NCBI GenBank assembly: GCA_002494495.1
Contig: DACB01000016.1
Span: forward strand, 259,819-323,818
From: Methanobacterium sp. UBA294
GTDB taxonomy: Archaea; Methanobacteriota; Methanobacteria; Methanobacteriales; Methanobacteriaceae
Length of the DNA: 64,000 nucleotides
Direction: 5' to 3'
The notes beneath the pieces were generated by a model, which was not told the origin of the DNA, searched no databases, and saw only the letters and a program-made list of their open reading frames with translations. Positions 1-8,833 of the stretch are shown here, one piece after another. The position numbers were made by a program, and so were the translations under genes. Numbering within the stretch: the stretch's first letter is position 1; each line of letters opens with the position of its first letter.

Positions 1-10
1 GTAATACCAT
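1..10 (-). CDS. Start of a truncated gene (only M-V-L visible)
   Basis: On the minus strand an ATG at 10-8 is preceded by GGAGAT nine bases upstream, which is a reasonable ribosome binding site. Only three codons fall in the window, so the product cannot be named. The gene would follow the MOSC gene by about 80 bases in the same direction, so the two could be cotranscribed. It may not be a real gene start. Confidence 0.3.
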
Positions 11-93
11 TTTTTTACTATCTCCTACAATTGTTATATCCTTCCCATGTGTATTATTTAATATCCTTCAATATGTTCATAAATGCAACTAAT

Positions 94-537
94 TTATTTA
101 CTTTTTATTTTATCTCCTGATTTTACTTCCCCGCCCTTTATGACCCGGGCAAATATGCCTTCAATGGGCATGACACACGTCCCTACTTGTCGACCTATTT
201 CACAGGGCTCGAGACATTCTTTTCCTATCTGCGTGACCTCCAGAATAACATCATCCCCAATAAAAAGTCGGGTGCCCATCGGAAGTGAGGGGATATCTAT
301 TCCTTTAGTGGTGATATTCTCTCCAAAATCTCCGGGATTCACGTTCAGTCCTAAGTCACGCATTTTCTCTATACTTTCTATACTTAAAAGACTGATTTGA
401 CGGTGGGTGCTGCTATCAGCATGTGAGTCACCGATAATCCCGAAATTTTCCTTTAAAATTCCTTTATCTATGTTGATCTTTTTTTGGTGCTTCACTTCAC
501 TTGTGGAAACTGCTATTACTTGTACCGAAGGGGTCAT
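94..537 (-). CDS. MOSC domain protein
   Basis: This is a 147-residue stand-alone MOSC domain. The family is related to the C-terminal domain of molybdenum cofactor sulfurases and is thought to carry sulfur or bind the cofactor. Visible features are the N-terminal strand with H-x-D-S-S-T-H-R-Q-I-S-L, then N-P-G-D-F-G-E-N-I-T-T, and a late cysteine in C-L-E-P-C-E-I-G. I chose the ATG at 537 because GTGAT sits four bases upstream. The GTG at 546 is part of that site. Small MOSC proteins of this size in methanogens usually occur near molybdopterin or formylmethanofuran dehydrogenase genes, but no such gene is visible here. The family call is firm and the substrate is unknown. Confidence 0.85.
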   Translation of the reverse strand: MTPSVQVIAVSTSEVKHQKKINIDKGILKENFGIIGDSHADSSTHRQISLLSIESIEKMRDLGLNVNPGDFGENITTKGIDIPSLPMGTRLFIGDDVILEVTQIGKECLEPCEIGRQVGTCVMPIEGIFARVIKGGEVKSGDKIKSK

Positions 538-718
538 AGAAATCACTATTGAAATATTTTACCCTTTAAAAATAAAAATTTTTCTCTAGATAATCCTTTA
601 AGAAGGGAATATGATAATCCTTTATAAGGAAATTTGAAATTCATTAATAAATAAATTTGAAAATTTTTATTTAAACCTTATCAAAATGCTCATTCCTAAA
701 TAAAATTTTTTATTGAAA

Positions 719-1879
719 TTAATTATTTTTTTTCAGAGTTTGGAAAATTTTTTCAAGTTCATCTTCCATGCCAATTTTCTTCTGTGTCTCCAGAACTTTC
801 TCTAAAACTGCGTTGGTTTCTGGATGTTTAGGTGCTGCCCTGCAACCACTTTCAGGTAATATTGAAATGGCAAGTGTGCCTATTTGTTCACCTATATTCT
901 GTATTTCCACCTTATCCAGACCAATAAGGGGACTTAATATTGGCATGTTTGTACTGTAACGGGTGGCCAGGATGTTGGGTAATGTCTGGGATGCCACCTG
1001 CCCCAGGCTGCTGCCATCGATTATGGCCATTGCACTCTCTTTTTGGGCCAGTTTTTCAGCTAACTGGTACATTCCACTTTTACACAACACACAGGTCATC
1101 CGTGGTGGGGCTTCATCCACAATTTTGTGCAGGTAATCACCATAGTTAACGGTGTAGAAGTTCACCTTAGACCCGGAAGAATATTCTTTGAGTTTTTCAA
1201 CTATTTTGGTTATCTTATCCAGCGACTCTCCTGTGAAGGGGTGGTTGTTGAAGTGAAGAAGGGTAACTGAACATCCCCTCTTCATCATGAGAAAGGTGGC
1301 TACTGGTGAGTCCTGACCTCCAGATAACAGGGCTATCACTCTTCCCTGGGTTCCAATGGGCAAACCACCTAATCCCTTTTTTTTCTCGTGGAATATGTAG
1401 GTTTTATCATCTCTTACTTCTACAAATATTGTAAAATCAGGTTCTGAGAGGTTTACTGGTGAACCAGTTTCATCAACCACCACTGCACCACAGTAGGCAG
1501 CCATCTCCTGACTGGTGAACTTATGTTCACCAACTCTACGGCAACGGATGGCAAAGCTTTGTTCTCCGGAGAATATTTGGTCCTTCACTAGTTTCTTAAC
1601 GTAATTCTTCAAGGTTTCTTTAATGGAGTTATAATCTGTAGTTGTCTGTACAGTGGGGCTGTATGAAACCACACCAAATATCTTTCCTAAAGATTCCAAC
1701 GCTTCTGAATAGTTTTCCGGGAATAGGAATATTCTTCCCTGTTTTATCTGTATATCTCCTGGAATGATATTTTTAATATTGGAGATGAGTTTCTTTTCGA
1801 ATCTGCTCCTAACTCGGGGACTTTTAACTCCTATTTCTCCATATCTTATTATGATGGGTTTTGAGGCTGTTTCAGTCAT
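719..1879 (-). CDS. thiI: tRNA 4-thiouridine synthetase ThiI (no rhodanese domain)
   Basis: ThiI adenylates U8 of tRNA and installs sulfur to make 4-thiouridine. The 386-residue protein has an N-terminal ferredoxin-like and THUMP region (about 1-165) and a PP-loop ATPase domain with S-G-G-Q-D-S-P at 186-192. It stops before the C-terminal rhodanese domain of the E. coli enzyme, so sulfur must arrive another way. A C-V-L-C motif at 263-266 matches the CXXC described as essential in methanogen ThiI. A further cysteine in G-C-R-A-A-P corresponds to the conserved late cysteine of the family. The ATG start follows GGAAGC. The gene is separated from the CBS gene upstream by about 107 bases and is probably its own unit. 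Confidence 0.93.
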   Translation of the reverse strand: MTETASKPIIIRYGEIGVKSPRVRSRFEKKLISNIKNIIPGDIQIKQGRIFLFPENYSEALESLGKIFGVVSYSPTVQTTTDYNSIKETLKNYVKKLVKDQIFSGEQSFAIRCRRVGEHKFTSQEMAAYCGAVVVDETGSPVNLSEPDFTIFVEVRDDKTYIFHEKKKGLGGLPIGTQGRVIALLSGGQDSPVATFLMMKRGCSVTLLHFNNHPFTGESLDKITKIVEKLKEYSSGSKVNFYTVNYGDYLHKIVDEAPPRMTCVLCKSGMYQLAEKLAQKESAMAIIDGSSLGQVASQTLPNILATRYSTNMPILSPLIGLDKVEIQNIGEQIGTLAISILPESGCRAAPKHPETNAVLEKVLETQKKIGMEDELEKIFQTLKKNN

Positions 1880-1986
1880 TACATGCTTCCATTAACTTAA
1901 ATTAATTGTATGGTGTTTGGTACCTGAACTAGTTTTTGTATATCAAATTAAATAACCATAAAAATAGGATAATCAGGAATTAAATT

Positions 1987-2622
1987 CTATTTCCTGGCCC
2001 TTGCAACTTTTTTAGCAGTTACCATTTGTCCTATAGCAATGAGTCCTACAAAGAATTTTTCAAGGCCACCTGTTGCCCAGATTGCCTCTCCAAAGGTTGC
2101 ATTTTTAATCCGTAATTCATATTCTTCAGCAGTAACATGTTCTCCTGTGCGTCTGGTGGTGATTATGGCAGATGCTTCCATGAGTTCATCCCAGCTTACT
2201 CCTTTAAGTTCCTTCTCAAGGGCCTTAAAGATCTTATATACTTTTATCTCATAGAGATGGGATAGGGTTTTCACTATATCAACAGAACGGACAACACCAA
2301 CAAGTACTTCCTCATCATTAAGAACTGGGACGTTTACAAGTTTATTGTGGGTTATCTTCAGAACAGCCAATCTGGCAGGATCATTTTCATTGACGTGAAC
2401 TACGCTGTCTGTGGAATGCATCACTTCACTTATTTTCTTTTTACCATCCCGTAACCCCTGGGTTATGTTAAATGATGTAATCCACCCTACAAGACGTATG
2501 TCTTTATCTACCACTGGTGTGGTAAATTTTTTACCTTTTTCCATGATTATTGATACTTCATCAATATTCTGATCCGGTGATACGTATATAAATTCTTCAT
2601 CCATTATCTCTTTAACTTTCAA
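1987..2622 (-). CDS. Paired CBS-domain protein with a C-terminal methanogen-type domain
   Basis: The 211-residue protein has two CBS motifs (about 1-55 and 62-120), the adenosine-nucleotide-sensing fold, followed by an unassigned domain of about 90 residues rich in glycine and basic residues at its end. It starts at TTG 2622, one base after the stop of the ferredoxin gene, with GGAGGGGAT just upstream, so it is the last gene of the eha transcription unit. A role as an energy-charge sensor for the hydrogenase operon is my inference. The sequence shows only the CBS fold and the tight coupling. Confidence 0.8.
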   Translation of the reverse strand: MKVKEIMDEEFIYVSPDQNIDEVSIIMEKGKKFTTPVVDKDIRLVGWITSFNITQGLRDGKKKISEVMHSTDSVVHVNENDPARLAVLKITHNKLVNVPVLNDEEVLVGVVRSVDIVKTLSHLYEIKVYKIFKALEKELKGVSWDELMEASAIITTRRTGEHVTAEEYELRIKNATFGEAIWATGGLEKFFVGLIAIGQMVTAKKVARARK

Positions 2623-2623
2623 T

Positions 2624-3391
2624 TTATATCCCCTCCAGTTTCAATGCTCCAACAGGGCATTTGGTTGAACATACGTTACATAAAATACATTTATCCTCAG
2701 ATAACACTACTTCGTCGCCTTCAAGTTGGATTGCTTCCACTGGGCAGTTTTCTTCACATACCATGCATTGGACGCAGGTTTCCTGATCCACCAGGAGCTT
2801 TTTGGTTTTAATTATTGATCCTAAGTCCCGTTCTAGAACAATTGCATTTTCGGGACAGACATTAGCACATGCACCACATCCTATGCATAAACTGGTATCT
2901 ACTACTGCTTTTCCTTTTTTCATGGATATGGCACTGGTTGGGCAGAATTTAACACATTCTCCTGATCCTTCACACTTCTCTTCATCTACAGTTATATTTT
3001 TGAGCTTTAATTTCCGGTGAGGTACCTTTTCCTCTTTCACGTGGAATTTAACTTCCTCATTTACATCAGATGTGGTTTCTAATATTTTAACAGCACCAAT
3101 TGGACAAGTTTCTGCACATATATCGCATTTAACACACTTATCAGTTATTCTTGGCTGTTTATCTGATTTAGCCTCTGTTATTGCATCAACTGGACACTCT
3201 TCTACGCAAAGATTGCATCTTACACATTCTGGGGAGATGGTTATGAATTTCTGTTTCAAGGAACATTCTTCAATTTCAGGTTGGAAATCCTCATCTATAT
3301 GCTCGATTTCCATTGATTTAATCTTAACTTCTCCCTGAAGTTCTTTTCTATCTTTTTTAAAGGTTACATCCATAATAAACCCATCTTTCAT
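2624..3391 (-). CDS. Polyferredoxin, six cluster motifs (one with Cys replaced by Ser)
   Basis: This 255-residue protein has six ferredoxin-type motifs. Five are complete CxxCxxCxxxCP sets (for example C-V-R-C-N-L-C-V-E-E-C-P). The third reads C-E-G-S-G-E-C-V-K-F-C-P, where serine replaces the second cysteine, so that site may hold a three-iron cluster or none. About 45 residues precede the first motif. The gene lies eight bases after ehaT and one base before the CBS gene, so it is cotranscribed with Eha and probably passes electrons to or from it. The start could instead be the seventh codon (also ATG), because neither ATG has a strong ribosome binding site. Confidence 0.85.
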   Translation of the reverse strand: MKDGFIMDVTFKKDRKELQGEVKIKSMEIEHIDEDFQPEIEECSLKQKFITISPECVRCNLCVEECPVDAITEAKSDKQPRITDKCVKCDICAETCPIGAVKILETTSDVNEEVKFHVKEEKVPHRKLKLKNITVDEEKCEGSGECVKFCPTSAISMKKGKAVVDTSLCIGCGACANVCPENAIVLERDLGSIIKTKKLLVDQETCVQCMVCEENCPVEAIQLEGDEVVLSEDKCILCNVCSTKCPVGALKLEGI

Positions 3392-3402
3392 ATCTGATTT
3401 TG

Positions 3403-4350
3403 TTAATGATCAATTAATTTTCTTTGTTTAAATTCTCTAATATACTCTTTTAATTTTGAAGCGTCTGGTAAATTCCCGGTTCCACCAAAGTATTCCACAC
3501 TGCATGCAGCCACATAATTCCCAATAACACAGGAATCTTCCAAATTTTCCCCATTTAAATATCCAAATAAAAATCCAGCGTTAAAGGCATCTCCTGCTCC
3601 GGTGGTATCCTTGCATTTAGCTGGAAAAGTTTCCACAAAATAGGAGGACTCACCATCTGTAGCGTAGCACCCATCCTCTCCTAGTTTAACCACCACCATA
3701 TCCATATGGAAGTCTTTCAGGGATTCTATTTCTTCTTCAATTGTTTTATATTTATTCCGGGTTAACAGTTTAAGTTCAGCACTATTTATCAGTAGTATAT
3801 TTGTTTTTTTAAGGATTTTCCCAATTTTTTCAGAACCATATTCTGCGTAGATCCTTCCGGGGTCCAGGCTTACCTTTACATCAGGAGGTAGCTGGTCTAA
3901 AAGATCTTCTTGGGTATGGATGGAATCACCAACAAAGGATGTAATATGTAGAACCCTTGTATCAGATATCATATCTAGATAAACTTCCTCGGACTTTATC
4001 TCATCATTTACACCGGAATCAACGTATAATGCTCTTTCTCCCCTATCATCTACAAAGCCCATTACATTACCGCTTCTTCCGTGGGCTGATGTTATTACTC
4101 CATTGGTATTTACTCCTTCATTTTTGAGATTTTCAAGTAAAATTTCGCCTTCAGAATCCTGGGCAACTTTACCAATGAACGCCGTCCTTAAGTTAAGTTT
4201 TGATAGCCCTATGATGGTGTTGGCTGCGCTTCCACCGCATGATATGTTAAAATCCTTTATAAATGATTCATCATCCTTACCGGCTATTTTATTAACCAGA
4301 TAGAGTTTATCCAGGTTCAATGCACCGAATCCCACTACATCGAAGGTCAT
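3403..4350 (-). CDS. ehaT: EhaT, PfkB/ribokinase-family sugar kinase
   Basis: A PfkB-family kinase of 315 residues. It shows the N-terminal glycine motif (C-G-G-S-A-A-N-T near residue 35) and the C-terminal signature D-T-T-G-A-G-D-A-F-N-A-G, whose aspartate is the catalytic base. I start it at ATG 4350 because T-T-A-G-G-G-A-G lies just upstream. The longer reading would run back into ehaS. It is the last of the twenty genes named eha in Methanothermobacter, where the final three encode soluble proteins not found in other hydrogenases. The substrate is unknown, and a nucleoside or ribose derivative is possible for this family. Confidence 0.82.
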   Translation of the reverse strand: MTFDVVGFGALNLDKLYLVNKIAGKDDESFIKDFNISCGGSAANTIIGLSKLNLRTAFIGKVAQDSEGEILLENLKNEGVNTNGVITSAHGRSGNVMGFVDDRGERALYVDSGVNDEIKSEEVYLDMISDTRVLHITSFVGDSIHTQEDLLDQLPPDVKVSLDPGRIYAEYGSEKIGKILKKTNILLINSAELKLLTRNKYKTIEEEIESLKDFHMDMVVVKLGEDGCYATDGESSYFVETFPAKCKDTTGAGDAFNAGFLFGYLNGENLEDSCVIGNYVAACSVEYFGGTGNLPDASKLKEYIREFKQRKLIDH

Positions 4351-4360
4351 GTAAATCTCC

Positions 4361-5269
4361 CTAACTAAACAATGCCCGTAAGTAAATTTTATGATCACCC
4401 AACTGGCCTTCATAGTTACCAGCTGAAACCATTAAAACATCTTCATCCTCAAGTACTGCCAGGATCCCCTCTCTCATTGCTTCTTCAAGTGCTTCAGCAT
4501 TTATCCCATTTATTACAATTTCAGGTACGTAACCCACATTATCTGGAATTTTTGACTCTTCCTTCAATACTGATTTAAGGGATGGACAGTATGGATGGTT
4601 AGTTGTAGGACCTATCCATGGATAATTGGTTTCGGGCTTTGATGCTGCAGAACAGATATCAAATGGCGTTATAACTCCTTCTACTTTTTCAATGACTTTT
4701 AATGCCTTTCTACCGGCATTTAAAACTGAATCCTTAGTCCTGCACATGTACCAGAAATTAGCACCCATTATTCCTTTAGAGTAGCCTAGCTTGCGTTGGA
4801 TAATGAAATCAGGTATGGCTATAGGCACCACGATCATGTCCCTGCCATATAATTTTTCCTCCCATTCAAAACCATCACCACAATGGCCTACCTGTTTCAT
4901 GGTGTCTATGTATCCCTCCGGATTTATAGACGCATCAAATACCCTGGTGAATGGTTTAACCAGTACGTCCTGCCGAATGCGGTAGGATAATTCCACATCA
5001 AATTTTTCAATGTCTTCATTATCGTACCAGAACTGAACAATCACACCCATCCTACCGTCAGGAGTTTCCTTTTCATCAAGCCAGGATTCTATTCCCCCTT
5101 CTACCCTACCAATAACCGTGCCTGGTGTGGCGGTTGCATCATATGCTGCTCTTTTAAGGGTTTCCCCATCGTCTGCCGTGATAATCACCCGACAGCAGAT
5201 GCCAGTGAATGCTTCAGCATAGGTGTCATCCAGCTTTGATTTTAATACTGATAATTTTTGTAGTGACAT
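4361..5269 (-). CDS. ehaS: EhaS, formylmethanofuran:H4MPT formyltransferase-like protein
   Basis: The 302-residue protein aligns by eye along its length with formylmethanofuran:tetrahydromethanopterin formyltransferase (Ftr). Shared blocks include D-T-Y-A-E-A-F near the N-terminus, T-P-D-G-R (about 70), E-K-L-Y-G-R-D, G-V-I-T-P-F and A-G-N-Y-x-G-x-L-G at the end. Ftr moves the formyl group from methanofuran to H4MPT in CO2 reduction. The eha-linked copy is a diverged paralogue and its activity is not established. Its position between ehaR and ehaT matches the known operon order. It starts two bases after the ehaR stop. Confidence 0.85.
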   Translation of the reverse strand: MSLQKLSVLKSKLDDTYAEAFTGICCRVIITADDGETLKRAAYDATATPGTVIGRVEGGIESWLDEKETPDGRMGVIVQFWYDNEDIEKFDVELSYRIRQDVLVKPFTRVFDASINPEGYIDTMKQVGHCGDGFEWEEKLYGRDMIVVPIAIPDFIIQRKLGYSKGIMGANFWYMCRTKDSVLNAGRKALKVIEKVEGVITPFDICSAASKPETNYPWIGPTTNHPYCPSLKSVLKEESKIPDNVGYVPEIVINGINAEALEEAMREGILAVLEDEDVLMVSAGNYEGQLGDHKIYLRALFS

Positions 5270-5271
5270 TA

Positions 5272-6297
5272 TTATCCTAAACCCCCTATTGATTCTCCCC
5301 GCACATTCTTACGGTATTTAAGGCTTTCTTCTTTAATCTTCTCCCTGTTTTGATCATCCACAATATCTATCTGGATATTGGATAGGGAGGGATATTTAAG
5401 GGTTAACTGTGAATCCACAGGATAATCCTCTAAAGCACGTAGTGGTCCATCTTTAAATTGGTCAATAAATTCCATTATTTCTTCCCTACCTCCCTTGTTA
5501 AAGAGGTCGGCCAATATGGATATGGGAAGTGTATTATCCGCCATAATTGCTATTTCTGTCTCCTCAATTGAGTATTCATTACCATTAAATGCCACTGACA
5601 GTCCACCTTGTTCAAGTGCATATTTTAATGGCTGGACATCGGTTATACTATCCCCTACATACATCAGATCAGATCCCTTAAACTGGAATCTTTTAATGAT
5701 ATCCAGTACCGATTCCTTTTTACCTTCTCCTCCCACTGGGTCTACTTCTTCTATTATTTTGCCAATGTGCATTTGGGGGATTATTTCCCAGAATATTTTC
5801 TCTAGGTTTTCGAAGCTTGGATCATTTAAGACATCTTCCCGGAGTTCCATGAGCCTTGTTTTTTCTGTAGAGGTTAAAGAATATTTATCTATGTCCAATA
5901 TAGTAGAATAGGTATTTTGAAATGGAAATCCAGTTATATTACACAGGGCCTGTATATACTGCTGGTAACTGGTACTTACAATAAATGAGGGCATGGTACA
6001 GTACACAAACTGGAGGGTGTCCCGTGCACCAGGGACCAGGCAAACAGTTTCCTCTGAAAACTCAGTTATATCCTTGTTGGTAGCATCATATGCCTTCAAG
6101 AAGGGAAGAATTAGCTTTAAAGTTCCCCCGGCATTATATCCTGGCCTTTTAATTTCATCCGCCAGAATATCATCGTATCTGCTGACTATCTGGAAAAATC
6201 TTTCCCCATCTTCTATGTATTTGCCTGAAAGTTCAAAAGCATTATCATTTATAGTTAGGGGACCTTCACAGTCAGAAACAAAAAATCTTCTGTTCAA
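5272..6297 (-). CDS. ehaR: EhaR, HAD-superfamily-like hydrolase
   Basis: This 341-residue soluble protein resembles the haloacid dehalogenase superfamily. The N-terminal motif reads F-V-S-D-C-E-G-P-L-T, with glutamate where most phosphatases have the second aspartate. A late motif Y-V-G-D-S-I-T-D supplies the acidic pair for magnesium. It starts at TTG 6297 behind GGGAGGATC. It sits between the polyferredoxin ehaQ and ehaS in the order known for eha operons. A phosphatase activity is expected from the fold but not shown, and the substrate is unknown. Confidence 0.8.
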   Translation of the reverse strand: MNRRFFVSDCEGPLTINDNAFELSGKYIEDGERFFQIVSRYDDILADEIKRPGYNAGGTLKLILPFLKAYDATNKDITEFSEETVCLVPGARDTLQFVYCTMPSFIVSTSYQQYIQALCNITGFPFQNTYSTILDIDKYSLTSTEKTRLMELREDVLNDPSFENLEKIFWEIIPQMHIGKIIEEVDPVGGEGKKESVLDIIKRFQFKGSDLMYVGDSITDVQPLKYALEQGGLSVAFNGNEYSIEETEIAIMADNTLPISILADLFNKGGREEIMEFIDQFKDGPLRALEDYPVDSQLTLKYPSLSNIQIDIVDDQNREKIKEESLKYRKNVRGESIGGLG

Positions 6298-6363
6298 TTT
6301 TTGATCCTCCCATGTAGAAAATTAAATTTTTGTATAGGACCAGTTTTCTATTTTTAAGAAATA

Positions 6364-7668
6364 CTAGTTTTCTGCCTTAAATTTGATGGCATGTAATGGA
6401 CATACTCCTTCACATTCTGCACATCGAATACATCTATCTGTATCAACTGTTAATTTATCATCTTGGAAACTTAACGCATCTTCCGGACATCTATTAACAC
6501 ATACCTCGCACTGCTGGCAGGAATCATAATCTACTACTATTTCTCCTTTTCTAGGGCCTTTGATCTTTTCCCTGGAGAAGTATATCCTTCCATCCCTGGT
6601 TGCGAAATGTTCTTCAGTTATACTTACAGCATCAAATGGACAGGCTTCTACACAGCGTCCACAGAAAACACATCCCTCTGTTATATGAATGGGAAGTGGT
6701 GCTTGAAGCTTTATACAGTTTACTGGGCATTGGTCAACACAGACACCACAGGCTATACAGTTTTCATCAATAACTGTTTTTTCCCGTTTAGGATTGGTTT
6801 TCTCTATTATTTCACCAATATCATCTATTTCCAGTCCACCATCCACCATGCCTTTGATCTCATCTTCTAACAGTCCAGTTACATCTTCTTCAAACTCATC
6901 TTCCTCATGGCTGGCACTCACATCTCGGGATATTTTATTAAAGATGGAGTTGATTCGACTGGCATTTTTTGAGAGTTTGCTAGCGTCTTTTTCCAGGATC
7001 TCAGATAAAATTTCCATGGTTTTAATTTTATTATAATCTTTATATGCCCTTTTCCTGGAAGAATATCTAATTGCTGTACTGGGACAGACATCCATACATT
7101 CTTCGCATCTTGCACAGTACGCGGGGTTTATATAGGGTAATTTACTTACTTCGCCCACATTTATAGCTCCTCTGGACGGGCATACCCTGGTGCAGGTCAT
7201 ACAACCAATACATTTTTTCTGGTTTACCACTACCGCCTTACCGCCAGCCACGGATCTGGGCAGTATTTCACCATATTTTATGGCTTCTGTGGGGCATACA
7301 CGAGCACAGTATCCGCACCGGACACATGTATCCTCATTTATTACACTATGTGCTTCCTCAGAACCAGTTGATTCCAGGTGAATAGATCCAGTTTTGCAGG
7401 CATGTACACATGCCCCGCATTGTCTGCAGAGTTTTTTGTTTATATTAGGTACATTTTCCCGTATGGGTTCTGCCATGGTAGTTTTCATTGTTATGGCATC
7501 GTAGGGGCAGACTTCCCTGCATAACACACATCCCACACACTTTTCGTTGATTTCGATATGGTTATCTGGCGGTACCTGGTTTATGGCATCTACTGGACAT
7601 GAAAGTAAACATGGTCGTTCTTCGCACTGCTCACACTTACTTGAATCTATTTCATATTCAACATCCAC
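6364..7668 (-). CDS. ehaQ: EhaQ, polyferredoxin with ten [4Fe-4S] motifs
   Basis: The protein carries ten cysteine motifs, the first spaced C-E-Q-C-E-E-R-P-C-L-L-S-C-P and the other nine of regular CxxCxxCxxxC type. The sixth and seventh are separated by an acidic linker of about 90 residues without cysteines. The count of ten matches EhaQ of Methanothermobacter. It would form an electron wire between the hydrogenase and its ferredoxin partners. The listed start is GTG 7668, which lacks a ribosome binding site. The reading frame stays open upstream, and GGAG at 7744-7741 points to an ATT start at 7737 or 7731, adding 21-23 residues. This is discussed in the findings. Confidence 0.9.
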   Translation of the reverse strand: MDVEYEIDSSKCEQCEERPCLLSCPVDAINQVPPDNHIEINEKCVGCVLCREVCPYDAITMKTTMAEPIRENVPNINKKLCRQCGACVHACKTGSIHLESTGSEEAHSVINEDTCVRCGYCARVCPTEAIKYGEILPRSVAGGKAVVVNQKKCIGCMTCTRVCPSRGAINVGEVSKLPYINPAYCARCEECMDVCPSTAIRYSSRKRAYKDYNKIKTMEILSEILEKDASKLSKNASRINSIFNKISRDVSASHEEDEFEEDVTGLLEDEIKGMVDGGLEIDDIGEIIEKTNPKREKTVIDENCIACGVCVDQCPVNCIKLQAPLPIHITEGCVFCGRCVEACPFDAVSITEEHFATRDGRIYFSREKIKGPRKGEIVVDYDSCQQCEVCVNRCPEDALSFQDDKLTVDTDRCIRCAECEGVCPLHAIKFKAEN

Positions 7669-7745
7669 TTCTCTGAGTGGTTTGTTCAGTTTTTTGGAAG
7701 TTGTGTTTTTTGAGCTTTCAGTTTCTGGAATTTTAATCTACTCCT

Positions 7746-8777
7746 TTACTGGGTTGGTAGTTTTGAAGGTTTTATTGTGATCTGGATCAATCCCTCATCT
7801 AGGGGGTCATCAGTTAACTGGAATCTGGCTAAATAATAGCCGGGTACATCGAATGGGCATGTCTGGTAGCATATACTACATCTTAGACATTTATCCGGAT
7901 CTCTTTTAACTCCTTCTTCTTCATCATATGTTATAGCTCCGGAAGGACATTCACTGACACATAAGCGGCAGTCTGTACACTTTTCTTCATTCCAGGTTAA
8001 TATTCTAAGCTTGAGGCGGTCGGTTATCTTCTCGAAAGTGTCCCTTATCAGATCTTCCTGAGGGATTATCTCCCTGGCCTTTTGAGCCAGTTCATAGGTG
8101 GGATAATCTATCTTGTATACTTCTGGTGGTTCCAGAAACATTATCTTGTCCTGGTCTTCATCTATCCGGGATTCTAGGGTATTAACCACCAGGTTGATTA
8201 TAGATTTCTGCTCCTCTACATGGTCAACATATATGGCCTTTACAGCCCCTTTTACCGGGCAGTTTTTGACACAGTCCCCACAGCCTATGCATTTGGACTG
8301 ATCTATAACCATTTTTTTATCCACCTCTGATATGGCACCTGCCACATTTTTACAGGTTTCTAAACACTTTTTACAGCGTATGCAGAGGTAATCATCAATT
8401 ACATACAACTTCTCTTGGGGGAATATGGTGAATTTCTCCCGGATATGGTGGTTTTCGCCACAGAGTAAGGTTTTTGGTTCGGTGGGACATACTTCGGCAC
8501 AGAAACCGCACCTTATACATCCTCTGTTGTTTATAATGGGATAGGTGATACCCTTTTCATGGGTGTTGTCCTTAGTTCTCACCAGTTTAATAGCCATGGG
8601 CGCAGGACAGGCAGCTGTACAGGCCCCACATGCTATACAGTACTCTTTTCTGACTTCGGGGAAGTCCCTAAATCGGGATGGGGTTTCCATAATTTCCTGG
8701 TCAGTTTTTGCATCAGCAAATTTTTCTGCCCATGATTTTCTGGCAAATTCGTATAGATACCATATTACTGAAGACAT
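7746..8777 (-). CDS. ehaP: EhaP, polyferredoxin with six [4Fe-4S] motifs
   Basis: A 343-residue polyferredoxin with six CxxCxxCxxxC motifs, for example C-I-A-C-G-A-C-T-A-A-C-P and C-T-D-C-R-L-C-V-S-E-C-P. The first four lie in the N-terminal half and two near the C-terminus, with a cysteine-free stretch of about 85 residues between. Six motifs is the number reported for EhaP. It follows ehaO after 56 bases and directly precedes ehaQ. It is expected to be peripheral to the membrane and to relay electrons from H2. Confidence 0.92.
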   Translation of the reverse strand: MSSVIWYLYEFARKSWAEKFADAKTDQEIMETPSRFRDFPEVRKEYCIACGACTAACPAPMAIKLVRTKDNTHEKGITYPIINNRGCIRCGFCAEVCPTEPKTLLCGENHHIREKFTIFPQEKLYVIDDYLCIRCKKCLETCKNVAGAISEVDKKMVIDQSKCIGCGDCVKNCPVKGAVKAIYVDHVEEQKSIINLVVNTLESRIDEDQDKIMFLEPPEVYKIDYPTYELAQKAREIIPQEDLIRDTFEKITDRLKLRILTWNEEKCTDCRLCVSECPSGAITYDEEEGVKRDPDKCLRCSICYQTCPFDVPGYYLARFQLTDDPLDEGLIQITIKPSKLPTQ

Positions 8778-8833
8778 AAGACATCATTCGGGAATATTCA
8801 TTTATTTTACTGTTATTTTCAATCTAATTTTCA

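Noticed and set aside
4361..5269. Main catabolic Ftr
   Set aside because: It is embedded in the eha operon, differs at many visible positions from Ftr, and matches the known place of EhaS.
5495..5911. Plus-strand frame of 138 codons opposite ehaR
   Set aside because: It is an antisense shadow with low-complexity serine-rich product and no ribosome binding site.
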